Shown here piece after piece: positions 44,859 through 53,038 of a DNA stretch of 64,000 nt. Below the pieces are notes generated by a model, which did not search any database, was not told where the DNA came from, and saw only the letters and a program-made list of their open reading frames with translations. The stretch covers positions 2,356,001-2,420,000 of the forward strand of contig NZ_CP089214.1 in NCBI RefSeq assembly GCF_021183625.1, in the 5' to 3' direction. This DNA is from Nocardia asteroides (GTDB lineage: Bacteria; Actinomycetota; Actinomycetes; Mycobacteriales; Mycobacteriaceae). The translations under genes and the position numbers were made by a program. Every line of letters starts with the position of its first letter. Position 1 is the first letter of the stretch.

Positions 44859-44888
44859 GCCGGGCAGCCCTTGCTCGACCAAGCCCTT

Positions 44889-44917
44889 CGGCGGGCAGCC
44901 CCTTCCGCTGCCCGCCG
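44889..44917. terminator. Hairpin terminator, shared by P450 side and flavoprotein side
   Basis: Perfect 10-bp arms CGGCGGGCAG (44889-44898) and CTGCCCGCCG (44908-44917) with a 9-nt loop, just past the stop of the minus-strand flavoprotein gene. A damaged copy lies after 53815. Confidence 0.8.
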
Positions 44918-44923
44918 GCACAC

Positions 44924-46729
44924 TCAAAAATCGAGAATGTGCGGCAACCCGGCCCGATACCGATCCCGATCCACCGCCTTGGCCCCCTCGAACGCGGGCA
45001 GCGCCACCAGCGGGAAGACGTCGGCCCGCGGCTGCGGATCATCGGCCGCGTCCATGACGGCATTCGCCACCATCCGCCCCGACTCGTTCGCCCCCTCCAT
45101 GGTCGCCAGATCGATATGACTCCGCACGTGATCCCCACCGAAGAACAGGTTCGGAATCGCGCAGTGCGCGTTCGGCCGGTTGTCGTAGGAGCCGATGGTG
45201 TTCACCAGCAGCGGCGTCTCGTTGTAGGCGACCCCGCCGGACCAGCTGACACCCGGATCGAGGTGCCACGAGTGGATGTCCTCGTCCCGCAGCCAGCCGG
45301 TGTTGGTGTTCAGCCACTCCTTCAACTGCGCCCACACCTCGATCGAGATCTCCTCGGCAGAGCACTGTTTCGCGGTGCGCCCGAAGACGATGCCGGGTGA
45401 ATCCCAGTCCGAGATGTCCACCGAGAGGCACTCGACGGCGGAACCGTCGCCGTAGCGGGTGGGGAAGTCGCCCACCCACATGGGTGCCTGGCGCAGCGCG
45501 GTGAGCGCCCACGGCGAGCCCAGCGCGGCGATGTGCCCCTCCGGCATGCCGGTGGTGCGGCGCAGGAAGTACTGGATGCCGACCATCCAGTCGGTGAGCA
45601 GCTGACTCATGCCGCCGAGCTGCGGATCGGCGTCCAGGATGTCGCCGGTGAGCAGCGGGACAGCGCGGTCCACCGGGATCGCGCAGACGTAGTAGTCGGC
45701 CTCGACGATGGTGCCGCCGACGACGGCCGAGCTGATGACACCGTTGCCCAGGTTGAGCCGGGTCAGCTTCGACCCGAGCACGAACTGCACCCCGCGCGAC
45801 ATGAGGTACGCGACCCACGGGTCGATCCACGCCTCGTTGGTGGGCCGGTTCAGAATCCGGTCCACCCCGCCGGAGAACTGCGGGATCAAACCGGTCGCGG
45901 CCAGCACCAGCGCCTCGCCGATGGTGCCGATGGTGCGCGCCGAGCTCAGGTGCGGCTTGGCCGCGACGGTAATGCGGGTCAGCGCGCTCACCAGGTACTC
46001 CTGATACGCGTGCGACTTCCCCGCGGCCCGCATGATCTGCGCCCAGGTGACGTACTCCCACTGCCCGAACCGGCGCTCCTCGCAGGAGCTGAACCACATG
46101 GCCATCTGCTTGCCGAAGAAGGCGAGCTCGTGCGGCGGCAGCTCAGGTAGGAAGCTGAACGCGCCGATCATGGTGTTGGCCAGCAGCTCCGGGGTGAGCT
46201 GGTCCAGCGAGCCGATCTCGATCGGGGCGAAGAGCGGCGGCCTGCCGCGGAAGCCGGCGACCGTGCCCTCGACCCGGATCAGGTTGTCCCGCACGCCGTT
46301 CGGGTTACCGGGGAATGGGATGCGCGCCATGGTGTCCGGGACGTTCTGGTAGCAGCCGGGGAAGAAGCGGAACCCGTGCTCGCCGGGCAGATCCATCCGG
46401 CCGCCATGCCCGGTGCCCGGCACGCCCATGCTGCGCGCCTTGCCGCCGAGGTAGGCGGGTTCGTAGACGGTGACCCGGTAGCCGCGCTCGACCAGTTCGT
46501 GCGCGGCCGAGAGCCCGGCCATGCCGCCGCCGAAGACCGCGACGGAGCGGCCGCCGGTGTGCAGCGCCGGGCTGCGTAGCGCGGGGCTCGCCTGGGCGGG
46601 GCCGGTCAGCGCCGAGCCCGCGGCGACGACGGCGCCCGCGGCTAGCGCGCCGCGCAGGACGTCGCGGCGGGGAACGGTGGTGGACGGGCGGGGCTCCGGC
46701 AACGGCACTGTCGCGGGCATGTCAGGCAT
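44924..46729 (-). CDS. Tat-exported FAD-dependent amine-oxidase-type oxidoreductase (phytoene-desaturase-like)
   Basis: A 601-residue flavoprotein. The N-terminus has a twin-arginine signal (TVPRRDVLRGALAAGAVVAA). Then comes the FAD-binding VAVFGGGMAGLSAAHELVER with YEPAYLGGKARS, and the C-terminal FAD motif FFGGDHVRSHIDLATMEGAN. The layout resembles phytoene desaturases and hydroxysqualene dehydroxylase-like proteins. The start overlaps the upstream monooxygenase gene by 8 nt. Its last part and terminator are duplicated, in decayed form, at 53731-53860. Confidence 0.88.
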   Translation of the reverse strand: MPDMPATVPLPEPRPSTTVPRRDVLRGALAAGAVVAAGSALTGPAQASPALRSPALHTGGRSVAVFGGGMAGLSAAHELVERGYRVTVYEPAYLGGKARSMGVPGTGHGGRMDLPGEHGFRFFPGCYQNVPDTMARIPFPGNPNGVRDNLIRVEGTVAGFRGRPPLFAPIEIGSLDQLTPELLANTMIGAFSFLPELPPHELAFFGKQMAMWFSSCEERRFGQWEYVTWAQIMRAAGKSHAYQEYLVSALTRITVAAKPHLSSARTIGTIGEALVLAATGLIPQFSGGVDRILNRPTNEAWIDPWVAYLMSRGVQFVLGSKLTRLNLGNGVISSAVVGGTIVEADYYVCAIPVDRAVPLLTGDILDADPQLGGMSQLLTDWMVGIQYFLRRTTGMPEGHIAALGSPWALTALRQAPMWVGDFPTRYGDGSAVECLSVDISDWDSPGIVFGRTAKQCSAEEISIEVWAQLKEWLNTNTGWLRDEDIHSWHLDPGVSWSGGVAYNETPLLVNTIGSYDNRPNAHCAIPNLFFGGDHVRSHIDLATMEGANESGRMVANAVMDAADDPQPRADVFPLVALPAFEGAKAVDRDRYRAGLPHILDF

Positions 46730-48143
46730 GGTCGTCTCCTGGCGAGGACGGGGTGAGCGCGGGTTCGGTGGGGCGGGACGGGAGCGGCACCCGGCGGTGC
46801 GACCTGCGACGGATGTCGCGGGCCTCGGCGAGTTCGGCGACGGTGTCGCGCGCGGTGCGCGCGACGTCGGCGAGGACCGGGAGCGGGTCGGCGCGCGAGT
46901 TCCAGAGTGCCTGCAGCGCAAGCTTTCCCGCGCGCTTCGGGGTGTAGAAGGAGCTGGGGTCGACGGTGCGGGAGAAGATCGCGATGACGGTCTCGGAGAT
47001 CGCCGGGTCGGTGTCGGCGGCCCGGTAGAGCGCGTGCTCCAGCGGGCTGATGGTCTCGCCGCGGGCGAGCTTGTTGGTCCACTGGTAGATGTCGACGCAG
47101 TCGCGCACCCGGGTCTGCTCCCAGTCGCGCAGTGCGCGGTCCAGCCGCTCCGGGTGGTCGAGCACCGGAGCGGCGGCCTCGCCGAGCAGCCTGCCGTAGC
47201 GCAGCGCGTCCCGGATGCCCTGCGCGGTCACGGGGTCCTTGAAGTGCCCGGCGTCACCGGGGAGCGCCCAGCCGGGCCCGCTGGAGTAGCGGAAGTAGGA
47301 GGCGATGTCGGTGGCCGAGCGCACCCGGCCCACCCGGGTGCAGCCGCGCAGCCGCTCCGTCAGCTCGGGAATGTTCTCGATGGCCGCGGAGTAGCGGGCC
47401 TCCGCGGCGCCGACGCCGGCGCGCTCGCCGGTGGCGGCGGGCTGGACCAGGCAGAGCAGCAGGCCGTCGTCGCAGGGGAAGGCGGTGCCGAGGTCGCTGC
47501 CGGTGCGCCACTGCGCGGCGATGTGCCGCCAGTCGGCCCTGGAGTCCTTCCAGTAGGCGTAGTAGCAGTCGCGCCCGCTCGGCCTGTGCGCGAACGGCTG
47601 GTCGGCGCCGACCAGCCTGGCGACCGTGCTTCGCCTGCCATCGGCGCCGATCACCAGCGTCGCGCGCAGCTCCACCTCGGCGCCGTCGGGGTCGGTGTAC
47701 CGGACGCCCGCGCAGCGCCCGCCCTCCCAGAGCAGGTCGGTGACGCGGCAGCGTTCGCGCAGCTGCACCCCGGCGGCGACGGCGGTGCGCAGCAGCGCGT
47801 CGTCGAGCCCGGTGCGCCGCACGCACATGGCGTAGTCGATCTCGCCGACCGCGGGGAAGCGCGACGCCACCTTGTAACCGGCGATCGCCGCCATGGCGTG
47901 CGTGAGCCTCGGCGCGCCGATCGCGGCGACGGCGTCCAGCGCGCCGAGGCGCTCGAGCTCGGCCAGCCCGGAGGGCCAGAGCAGGTGCGTGGAGAGCGTG
48001 TCCGACGGGAAGCGGGCGGCGTCGATGGCGACGACCCGGCGGCCCGCCTTCGCCAGCGTCAGCGCGGCCGCGCTGCCTGCGCAGCGGGCGCCGACGACCA
48101 CGACGTCCGCGCGGTCGATGGTCGTCACGGATGGAGCAGGCAT
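46722..48143 (-). CDS. FAD-dependent oxidoreductase/monooxygenase (PHBH fold)
   Basis: A 473-residue flavoprotein: dinucleotide motif VVVGARCAGSAAALTLAKAG, the DG motif VIGADGRRSTVARLVGA, and the GD motif WALPGDAGHFKDPVTAQGI. It resembles geranylgeranyl reductase-like and class A monooxygenases. It is the first gene of a two-gene operon with the exported flavoprotein. A TetR gene is divergent. Together they may modify a terpenoid or aromatic compound; no pathway partners are seen. Confidence 0.85.
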   Translation of the reverse strand: MPAPSVTTIDRADVVVVGARCAGSAAALTLAKAGRRVVAIDAARFPSDTLSTHLLWPSGLAELERLGALDAVAAIGAPRLTHAMAAIAGYKVASRFPAVGEIDYAMCVRRTGLDDALLRTAVAAGVQLRERCRVTDLLWEGGRCAGVRYTDPDGAEVELRATLVIGADGRRSTVARLVGADQPFAHRPSGRDCYYAYWKDSRADWRHIAAQWRTGSDLGTAFPCDDGLLLCLVQPAATGERAGVGAAEARYSAAIENIPELTERLRGCTRVGRVRSATDIASYFRYSSGPGWALPGDAGHFKDPVTAQGIRDALRYGRLLGEAAAPVLDHPERLDRALRDWEQTRVRDCVDIYQWTNKLARGETISPLEHALYRAADTDPAISETVIAIFSRTVDPSSFYTPKRAGKLALQALWNSRADPLPVLADVARTARDTVAELAEARDIRRRSHRRVPLPSRPTEPALTPSSPGDDHA

Positions 48144-48206
48144 GGGACCGCCTCGACGCTGAGATCGCCCGGTCAGCGGCCCTTTTCGGGGTCGGTCACC
48201 GAGTCT

Positions 48207-48221
48207 CGGACACTATGTCCG
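48207..48221. promoter_or_regulatory. TetR-type operator CGGACA-CTA-TGTCCG
   Basis: A perfect 6-bp inverted repeat around CTA, between the divergent flavoprotein operon and TetR gene. An in-frame ATG at 48215 falls inside it, which argues against that ATG as the TetR start. Confidence 0.65.
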
Positions 48222-48319
48222 ATAAGAGTGAGGGCCGAGCGGGAAAAAGTCAACGACCGCGCGCGGAGGGGCAGAATGGAACCCATGCGCGAATCGAATC
48301 GACGGATGACGAGCCCGGT

Positions 48320-48964
48320 GTGCCCTCGCTGACCCGCGTTCCCCGTACCTCGCGGAAGGGTACCGACGACCGGCGCGCGGAGTTCGAACAGCGCGTCCTC
48401 GCCGCGGTCGAGGAGTTGCTGGCCGACGGCACGCCGTTCACCGAGATCGCGGTGCAGCGGATCGCCACCGCCTCCGGCTCGGCCCGCTCCACCTTCTACC
48501 GCTACTTCCCGGACAAGAGCAGCCTGCTGATCCGCATGGCGGAGCTGGCCACCGCCGACCTCTTCGCCGCCGCCGAGCAGTGGTGGGCGTCGGCGCACAC
48601 CGACGAGCAGGCGGGCGTCATCCGCGCTATGCGTTCGATGATTACCGGTTTTCGCCAACATCGTTATCTACTGCTCGCGCTCAACGAACTCGCTGCTTAC
48701 GACCGCGACGTTCGCGAGTACTGGCACACCCGGCTGGCACTGTTCATGGAGATGGTGCGCACCCGGCTGGAGGCCGATCGTGCCGCAGGCCGGATCAGCA
48801 CGGCGATCGATCCGGCGGCCACGGCGATCGTGCTGACCTCGATGGTCGAGCGTTCGATCACCGTCACGTTCGGCGCGCCGACCGGGGTGGGCGACGGGGC
48901 GCTGGCCGAGGCGCTGGGCCGCGGCATCTGGTTCACCGTCTACGGAGACGCACCGGGCCGCTGA
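48320..48964 (+). CDS. TetR-family regulator
   Basis: About 214 residues from the GTG at 48320; a longer form from ATG 48215 would begin inside the operator. Helix-turn-helix: FEQRVLAAVEELLADGTPFT and IAVQRIATASGSARSTFYRY, then FPDKSSLLIRM. Divergent from the two flavoprotein genes and probably their repressor. The ligand-binding part (LALNELAAYDRDVREYWHTR) gives no inducer hint. It differs in sequence from the 42522 TetR. Confidence 0.85.
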   Translation: MPSLTRVPRTSRKGTDDRRAEFEQRVLAAVEELLADGTPFTEIAVQRIATASGSARSTFYRYFPDKSSLLIRMAELATADLFAAAEQWWASAHTDEQAGVIRAMRSMITGFRQHRYLLLALNELAAYDRDVREYWHTRLALFMEMVRTRLEADRAAGRISTAIDPAATAIVLTSMVERSITVTFGAPTGVGDGALAEALGRGIWFTVYGDAPGR

Positions 48965-48985
48965 TCCGCCCGGTAGCTTCGGGCC

Positions 48986-49552
48986 ATGGACCGCGGACCG
49001 GCTTGGGCTTGGTCTCTCGCGTGCAGCGCGTTGGCGACACCGCTACCTCGGCGGTGGGCGCACACCCGAGGGGTGGCTGCTGCCGCGACAGCCCTCGCCG
49101 ACAGGCTCGACTGCGACGGTGACCTACTAATCGCGGCCGCCGTTCTGCACGACATCGGATACGCGCCGCGGATCGCGGTGACCGGCTTCCATCCGCTCGA
49201 CGGTGCTCGCTTCCTGCGCGATGAGCATCAGGCCGGCGACAGCATGGTGCGCTTGGTCGCCAACCACTCGTGCGCGCTCCTCGAAGCCGAGGAACGCGGG
49301 CTGAGCAACGAACTGGCGTCCGAGTTCCCCGCGCACGACGACGAACTTCTCGCCGACGCGCTGATCTACTGCGACATGACCACCACCCCCGACGGCACGA
49401 CGACAACTCCGGCCGAACGGATAGGCGAGATCGTGGGACGGTACCGCCTCGATTCGATCGTGGGTCGCTTCATCCGGCGTGCCGAGCCGACAATTCTCGC
49501 GGCGGCCGCTCGGATCGACAGCGCGCTGTCGGCTCAGCCCAGAAACGGGTAG
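48986..49552 (+). CDS. HD-domain hydrolase
   Basis: A 188-residue metal-dependent phosphohydrolase. The H...HD...D pattern is in RRWAHTRGVAAAATALA, AAVLHDIGYAP and ALIYCDMTTTPDG. It is in the size range of small HD proteins that act on nucleotides or nucleotide messengers. It starts 21 nt after the TetR gene and its end overlaps the NUDIX gene by 19 nt on the other strand. It marks the left side of a less GC-biased stretch that continues to the CYTH gene. Confidence 0.85.
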   Translation: MDRGPAWAWSLACSALATPLPRRWAHTRGVAAAATALADRLDCDGDLLIAAAVLHDIGYAPRIAVTGFHPLDGARFLRDEHQAGDSMVRLVANHSCALLEAEERGLSNELASEFPAHDDELLADALIYCDMTTTPDGTTTTPAERIGEIVGRYRLDSIVGRFIRRAEPTILAAAARIDSALSAQPRNG

Positions 49553-50001
49553 TTGCCGGACAGGTAGTCGCCGATCTGCTTGCGCATGCTCTGATGGATG
49601 TCGTACCCCTCCAGGTCCCGAGGAGCTACGAATGTCACGCCGTCGGCTTCGTCGTTGATCGTCGGTTCTCCCGACAGTGGTCGCCCGATGTAGGTGTTCT
49701 CGTACTGCTGGCGCACTTCGCCGTCGGTATAGGCGACGATGTGGTTCGGGTCGCTGTACACGCCGAGAAAGCCAGTGATCTCGGCGGTGATTCCAGTTTC
49801 TTCCCGGCATTCGCGGATCGCGCACTCGGCGGCGGTCTCGCCGAAATTCATCGCGCCGCCCGGCAGCGCCCACTGCCCGGTGTCCCGTCGGCGCTGCAGC
49901 AGGATGGCTCCGGCTCCATCTGTCACCAGGAGGTTGCATGCCACCACGAGCGAATTCGGCTCGGGTGCCTGCGGGTCGTAGTAGTACTCGATTCTGCCCA
50001 T
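49534..50001 (-). CDS. NUDIX hydrolase
   Basis: A 155-residue NUDIX enzyme with a complete box: GAMNFGETAAECAIRECREE then TGI (Gx5Ex7REUxEExGU). The N-terminus RIEYYYDPQAPEPNSLVVAC is a type that commonly accompanies DUF5919 regulators in actinobacteria (from memory). It lies 13 nt downstream of that regulator and is surely co-transcribed. The substrate, a nucleoside diphosphate derivative, is unknown. Confidence 0.9.
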   Translation of the reverse strand: MGRIEYYYDPQAPEPNSLVVACNLLVTDGAGAILLQRRRDTGQWALPGGAMNFGETAAECAIRECREETGITAEITGFLGVYSDPNHIVAYTDGEVRQQYENTYIGRPLSGEPTINDEADGVTFVAPRDLEGYDIHQSMRKQIGDYLSGNYPFLG

Positions 50002-50014
50002 GGTGGCCCTCTCG

Positions 50015-50755
50015 TCACGGTGTCCAGGGCCGTGCTTCACCCCAGATGGCATCGAAGCTCTCGATGTAGTTGTCGAACCACCCGGCATCGCCGACGCGCC
50101 TCAGTTGGAATGCCGGATTGGCGCTGGCGGGCTGCCCCCAGATGTGCGGATTGACAATCACGTTGTCGTCGTAGCGAAACAGCGAGTTGTACAGGGTGGT
50201 GTCGTGCAGGCGGATCTCACAATGGTCCCCGCCCAGCAGCGGGCGGTAGTAGGTCAGCGAGGCCCGGACCTTCGCGGACAACGTATCGCCGATGCCTTCC
50301 TCCGTGCCGCGACGGGCGACGGCCTCGCCGACGGGGTCTCCGAAGCACAGCCGGACCTTGGTTCCCTGTCCGGCTCGTTCGGCGAGCATCTTCACCACCT
50401 GCGGGTTCGACTGCACCACGAAGGTTCCCGAGAACACAAGCACGTCGATCCGCTCGGTCGCTTCGCGGAGCAGCGACAGCCACACATCACGCGGTACCTC
50501 GGCCCGGTTCGCGTATGTGGCGACCAATTCGAGGTTCTTCGGAACCGGCGGAGTCTCGGGAACCGGTGGCCACAGGAACTCCGCTTCGACCCGGAGATGG
50601 CCCGCGACGAGGTGCCGGTGCCGCGGATGCGGTACGCGGCCACCGAGCCACCGCGCGACCGTCTTCGGATCCACCTGACACACCTCGGCCAACACTTCGG
50701 GCCGAATTCCCCTCTGGTGCAGCACGGTCTGAAGGCGGACGTTCACGGTGTCCAT
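50015..50755 (-). CDS. HTH regulator with DUF5919-type C-terminal domain
   Basis: A 246-residue protein. The N-terminal XRE-like helix-turn-helix is VLAEVCQVDPKTVARWLGG; the C-terminal domain has IDVLVFSGTFVVQSNP, KVRLCFGDPVGEAVARRGTE, and EIRLHDTTLYNSLFRYDDN, the pattern I recall for DUF5919. It is the head of the HTH-NUDIX operon and divergent from the radical SAM operon, with two palindromes between, so it is the natural candidate to regulate both. A PLD-like fold for the C-terminal domain is possible. Confidence 0.8.
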   Translation of the reverse strand: MDTVNVRLQTVLHQRGIRPEVLAEVCQVDPKTVARWLGGRVPHPRHRHLVAGHLRVEAEFLWPPVPETPPVPKNLELVATYANRAEVPRDVWLSLLREATERIDVLVFSGTFVVQSNPQVVKMLAERAGQGTKVRLCFGDPVGEAVARRGTEEGIGDTLSAKVRASLTYYRPLLGGDHCEIRLHDTTLYNSLFRYDDNVIVNPHIWGQPASANPAFQLRRVGDAGWFDNYIESFDAIWGEARPWTP

Positions 50756-50807
50756 GGAAGCCGACGTACCGGTGATCGGCAAGGCAATCGCGGGTAGGAC
50801 GCGGGGA

Positions 50808-50822
50808 ACGTCCCGGGGACGT
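50808..50822. promoter_or_regulatory. Palindrome ACGTCCC-G-GGGACGT, candidate HTH operator
   Basis: A perfect 7-bp inverted repeat about 55 bp upstream of the HTH/DUF5919 start and 90 bp upstream of the radical SAM start. Confidence 0.5.
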
Positions 50823-50857
50823 CCTTCCGGCACGGCCCGAACGCGGTTACGGGGTCC

Positions 50858-50874
50858 GGTGCCGCCTCGGCACC
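50858..50874. promoter_or_regulatory. Second palindrome GGTGCCG-CCT-CGGCACC
   Basis: Perfect 7-bp arms, 36 bp before the radical SAM start. It may be an operator half of the divergent control region or a leader hairpin. Confidence 0.45.
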
Positions 50875-50909
50875 ATGAACCCTCGACCGAGAAACACCGA
50901 GGGGGCGAC

Positions 50910-51809
50910 GTGATCGAAGAAGTCACCGGCATTCGCAGGATTCGAATGCTCTACCTGCAACTGCTCTACCGCTGCAATTTCGAATGCGGCCACTGCTTCC
51001 ACGGCGAGCGCCTGCGGTACCAGGACGCTTTTACCTCCGTGCAAGCGTCCAACCTCATGCGGCTCATGCGGCATGAGCACGGGATCGAGGCTGTGACGCT
51101 GCTCGGTGGTGAGCCTTTCGTCTACTCGGACCTGGCGCGGGTCGTCCGGTATGCGAAGCACGACCTCGGCCTGGCGGTCGAGATCTGTACCAACGGCTAT
51201 CGCATCGCACCGCGCCTGCGGGAAATCGCGCCGTGCCTCGACCTGCTGCGCGTCTCGCTGGAGGGAATCGGCGACACCAATGACCGTATCCGCCGGGCCG
51301 GGAGCTATACCGCCGCACTGGAAAGTCTCGCTCTCGCGCGTGACCTGGGCGTGCCGACCGGGGTCACGATGACGGTCAATCGGTACAACATCGGGGAGGT
51401 GATCGAGCTGGCTCGCATTCTGGAATCGCTGGGGGTCGCCCAGCTCAAACTGCATCGGCTGCGCCCGATCGGCAATGCGGCCGCACGCCCCGAGATGATG
51501 GTGCGTGATTCGACGGAATACTCCGTGATGCGCGAGAAGCTGCGGCGAGCGGTACTGAATATCGAGGTCGTCCTGGATGACGACCTTGCCGAAGGAACCA
51601 GTTCGAGTTGCGCGGCCCCGGCTGCGCGCCGCGAAATCGACCGGATCGAGGTGGATCCGCGAGGTGCGCTCACGATGTCGTGCAAAGCAGTCGGCACCGA
51701 TGCTCAAGCCTTCTGGTACGAGAAGGACGGTGATCGGATCGTCCACCGGCCGGGCCCCGACGACGAGGTGCTGGTCGGCATTCCCGATGTGGTGTACCGC
51801 CATGCGTAG
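50910..51809 (+). CDS. Radical SAM enzyme with a possible C-terminal twitch/SPASM-like segment
   Basis: A 299-residue radical SAM protein. The cluster motif CNFECGHC lies near residue 20, TLLGGEPFVYSDL is the GGE motif, and RVSLEGIGDTNDRIR follows. In the C-terminal part, a Cys in SSSCAAPAARREIDRIEVDP is followed by GALTMSCKAVG; this C...DPxG...C order is like a twitch or SPASM auxiliary cluster. The GTG at 50910 has GAGGGGG upstream. It leads an operon with overlapping kinase, methyltransferase and CYTH genes. I do not recognise the substrate; no precursor peptide gene is evident. Confidence 0.88.
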   Translation: MIEEVTGIRRIRMLYLQLLYRCNFECGHCFHGERLRYQDAFTSVQASNLMRLMRHEHGIEAVTLLGGEPFVYSDLARVVRYAKHDLGLAVEICTNGYRIAPRLREIAPCLDLLRVSLEGIGDTNDRIRRAGSYTAALESLALARDLGVPTGVTMTVNRYNIGEVIELARILESLGVAQLKLHRLRPIGNAAARPEMMVRDSTEYSVMREKLRRAVLNIEVVLDDDLAEGTSSSCAAPAARREIDRIEVDPRGALTMSCKAVGTDAQAFWYEKDGDRIVHRPGPDDEVLVGIPDVVYRHA

Positions 51810-52371
51810 ACTCCTGCCGTTCGAGAGCATCGAAGGGCTGCCCGGCACCGGGAAATCAACGATCGCGCCTATGCTTGCGGACGCCCGCGGAGCCGTCCTC
51901 GTTCCGACCGTCCCGCACTTCTATCAACCGTTGCGTCGAGAGCTGGATGCCGGGGCCAACGTGAACGCGAGAATGTGCTTCTTCCTCTCCGCGCTGTTCA
52001 CCGCTGCCGACCAGATTCGTCGCTACCTCGACGCCGGGGTACCCGTGGTGGTCGAGAGCTATTTCGCCCGCTGTCTGAGCACACACCGCGTGTATGGAGC
52101 CGATGTCGACGTGATTCTGCCCCGTGACCTGCCGTGCCCCGTCTCCTATCAGCTCGTCTGCGAACCGCATGAACGACGCAAGCGGTTGGCCGGCCGCGCG
52201 AGGCCGACAACACGGTGGGACACCCTCGCGGAGCAGAACGCGGACCGCCTCGCCGCCGCCCACCACGAATTTCCCGCTCATCGGATCGAGACGACCGCAC
52301 GCCACCCCGAAAGAATCGTGGAGGCGATTCTCGACCTGAACGCGATCGGGGCCGAGCATGCCCAGCGCTAG
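51802..52371 (+). CDS. P-loop kinase, deoxynucleoside/thymidylate kinase-like
   Basis: A 189-residue P-loop protein: Walker A EGLPGTGKSTIAPMLA, then VPVVVESYFARCLSTHRVYG in the place of the DRY/DRS-type catalytic region, and CEPHERRKRLAGRARP as the arginine-rich lid. This is the pattern of small nucleotide or nucleoside kinases. The ATG overlaps the radical SAM stop by 8 nt; its end overlaps the methyltransferase start by 14 nt. The phosphorylated substrate is unknown. Confidence 0.8.
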   Translation: MRRLLPFESIEGLPGTGKSTIAPMLADARGAVLVPTVPHFYQPLRRELDAGANVNARMCFFLSALFTAADQIRRYLDAGVPVVVESYFARCLSTHRVYGADVDVILPRDLPCPVSYQLVCEPHERRKRLAGRARPTTRWDTLAEQNADRLAAAHHEFPAHRIETTARHPERIVEAILDLNAIGAEHAQR

Positions 52372-53038
52372 CCTGTGGGAGCACACCCTGACCTTCTTCC
52401 CGCAATTCCTGCGTGTGGTTGCCGATGAGTGCCCAGCCGAAGCGGTCGTCACCGTGGTCGGAGCGAGCGACGGCAAATTCGTACTGCCGCTGGCGAGCGT
52501 CGGGCACCGGGTGGTTGCCATCGACAGTGATCAGGTGGCACTGAACGGCGGCGAAGTGCTGCTGCCGCACTCGGGCGTGACCTACGCGCCCGGATTGGTG
52601 GAGCGCTTGGCGGACGTCGGCCTGACCCCGCTGGTTCGGGTGGTCTGCGCCGACTTCCTGGACACCGAACCCGCCGACCTGATCGCGGACGCGGTCTGGA
52701 CGAGTTGCTCGTGGCATTACAGCGCGAACCACGAACGGCCCCTCGGGGACTTCGTCAGCCGGATGCAACAGGTCGTTCGGCCGGGCGGGGTGTTCGGCGC
52801 GGAGTTCATGATGCCCTTCGAATACCGCCACGAGTACGTTGAGCACTACACCACCCCGGACCGGCTGACGAGGTATTTCGACCGCCACCGATGGACGGTC
52901 CTGCTGCGGTTGCAGACCGACACATTCACCGAACGTGCGCACGTAGGCCGGTTGCACGATCACCAACACCGGATGGGTTTGCTCATTGCCAAGAGGCACC
53001 CAGAGGAAGAAGAGGAAGGCGGGACGCGGCAGCGATGA
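52358..53038 (+). CDS. Class I SAM-dependent methyltransferase
   Basis: A 226-residue protein with motif I VTVVGASDGKFVLPL (GxSxG variant of GxGxG), acidic VVAIDSDQ, and VVCADFLDTEPADLIADAVW as motif II-III. SCSWHYSANHERP may be near the active site. The start lies inside the kinase gene end; its stop overlaps the CYTH start (ATGA). The substrate is unknown, but placement between a kinase and a triphosphate-tunnel enzyme hints at a nucleotide- or polyphosphate-linked molecule. Confidence 0.82.
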   Translation: MPSASLWEHTLTFFPQFLRVVADECPAEAVVTVVGASDGKFVLPLASVGHRVVAIDSDQVALNGGEVLLPHSGVTYAPGLVERLADVGLTPLVRVVCADFLDTEPADLIADAVWTSCSWHYSANHERPLGDFVSRMQQVVRPGGVFGAEFMMPFEYRHEYVEHYTTPDRLTRYFDRHRWTVLLRLQTDTFTERAHVGRLHDHQHRMGLLIAKRHPEEEEEGGTRQR

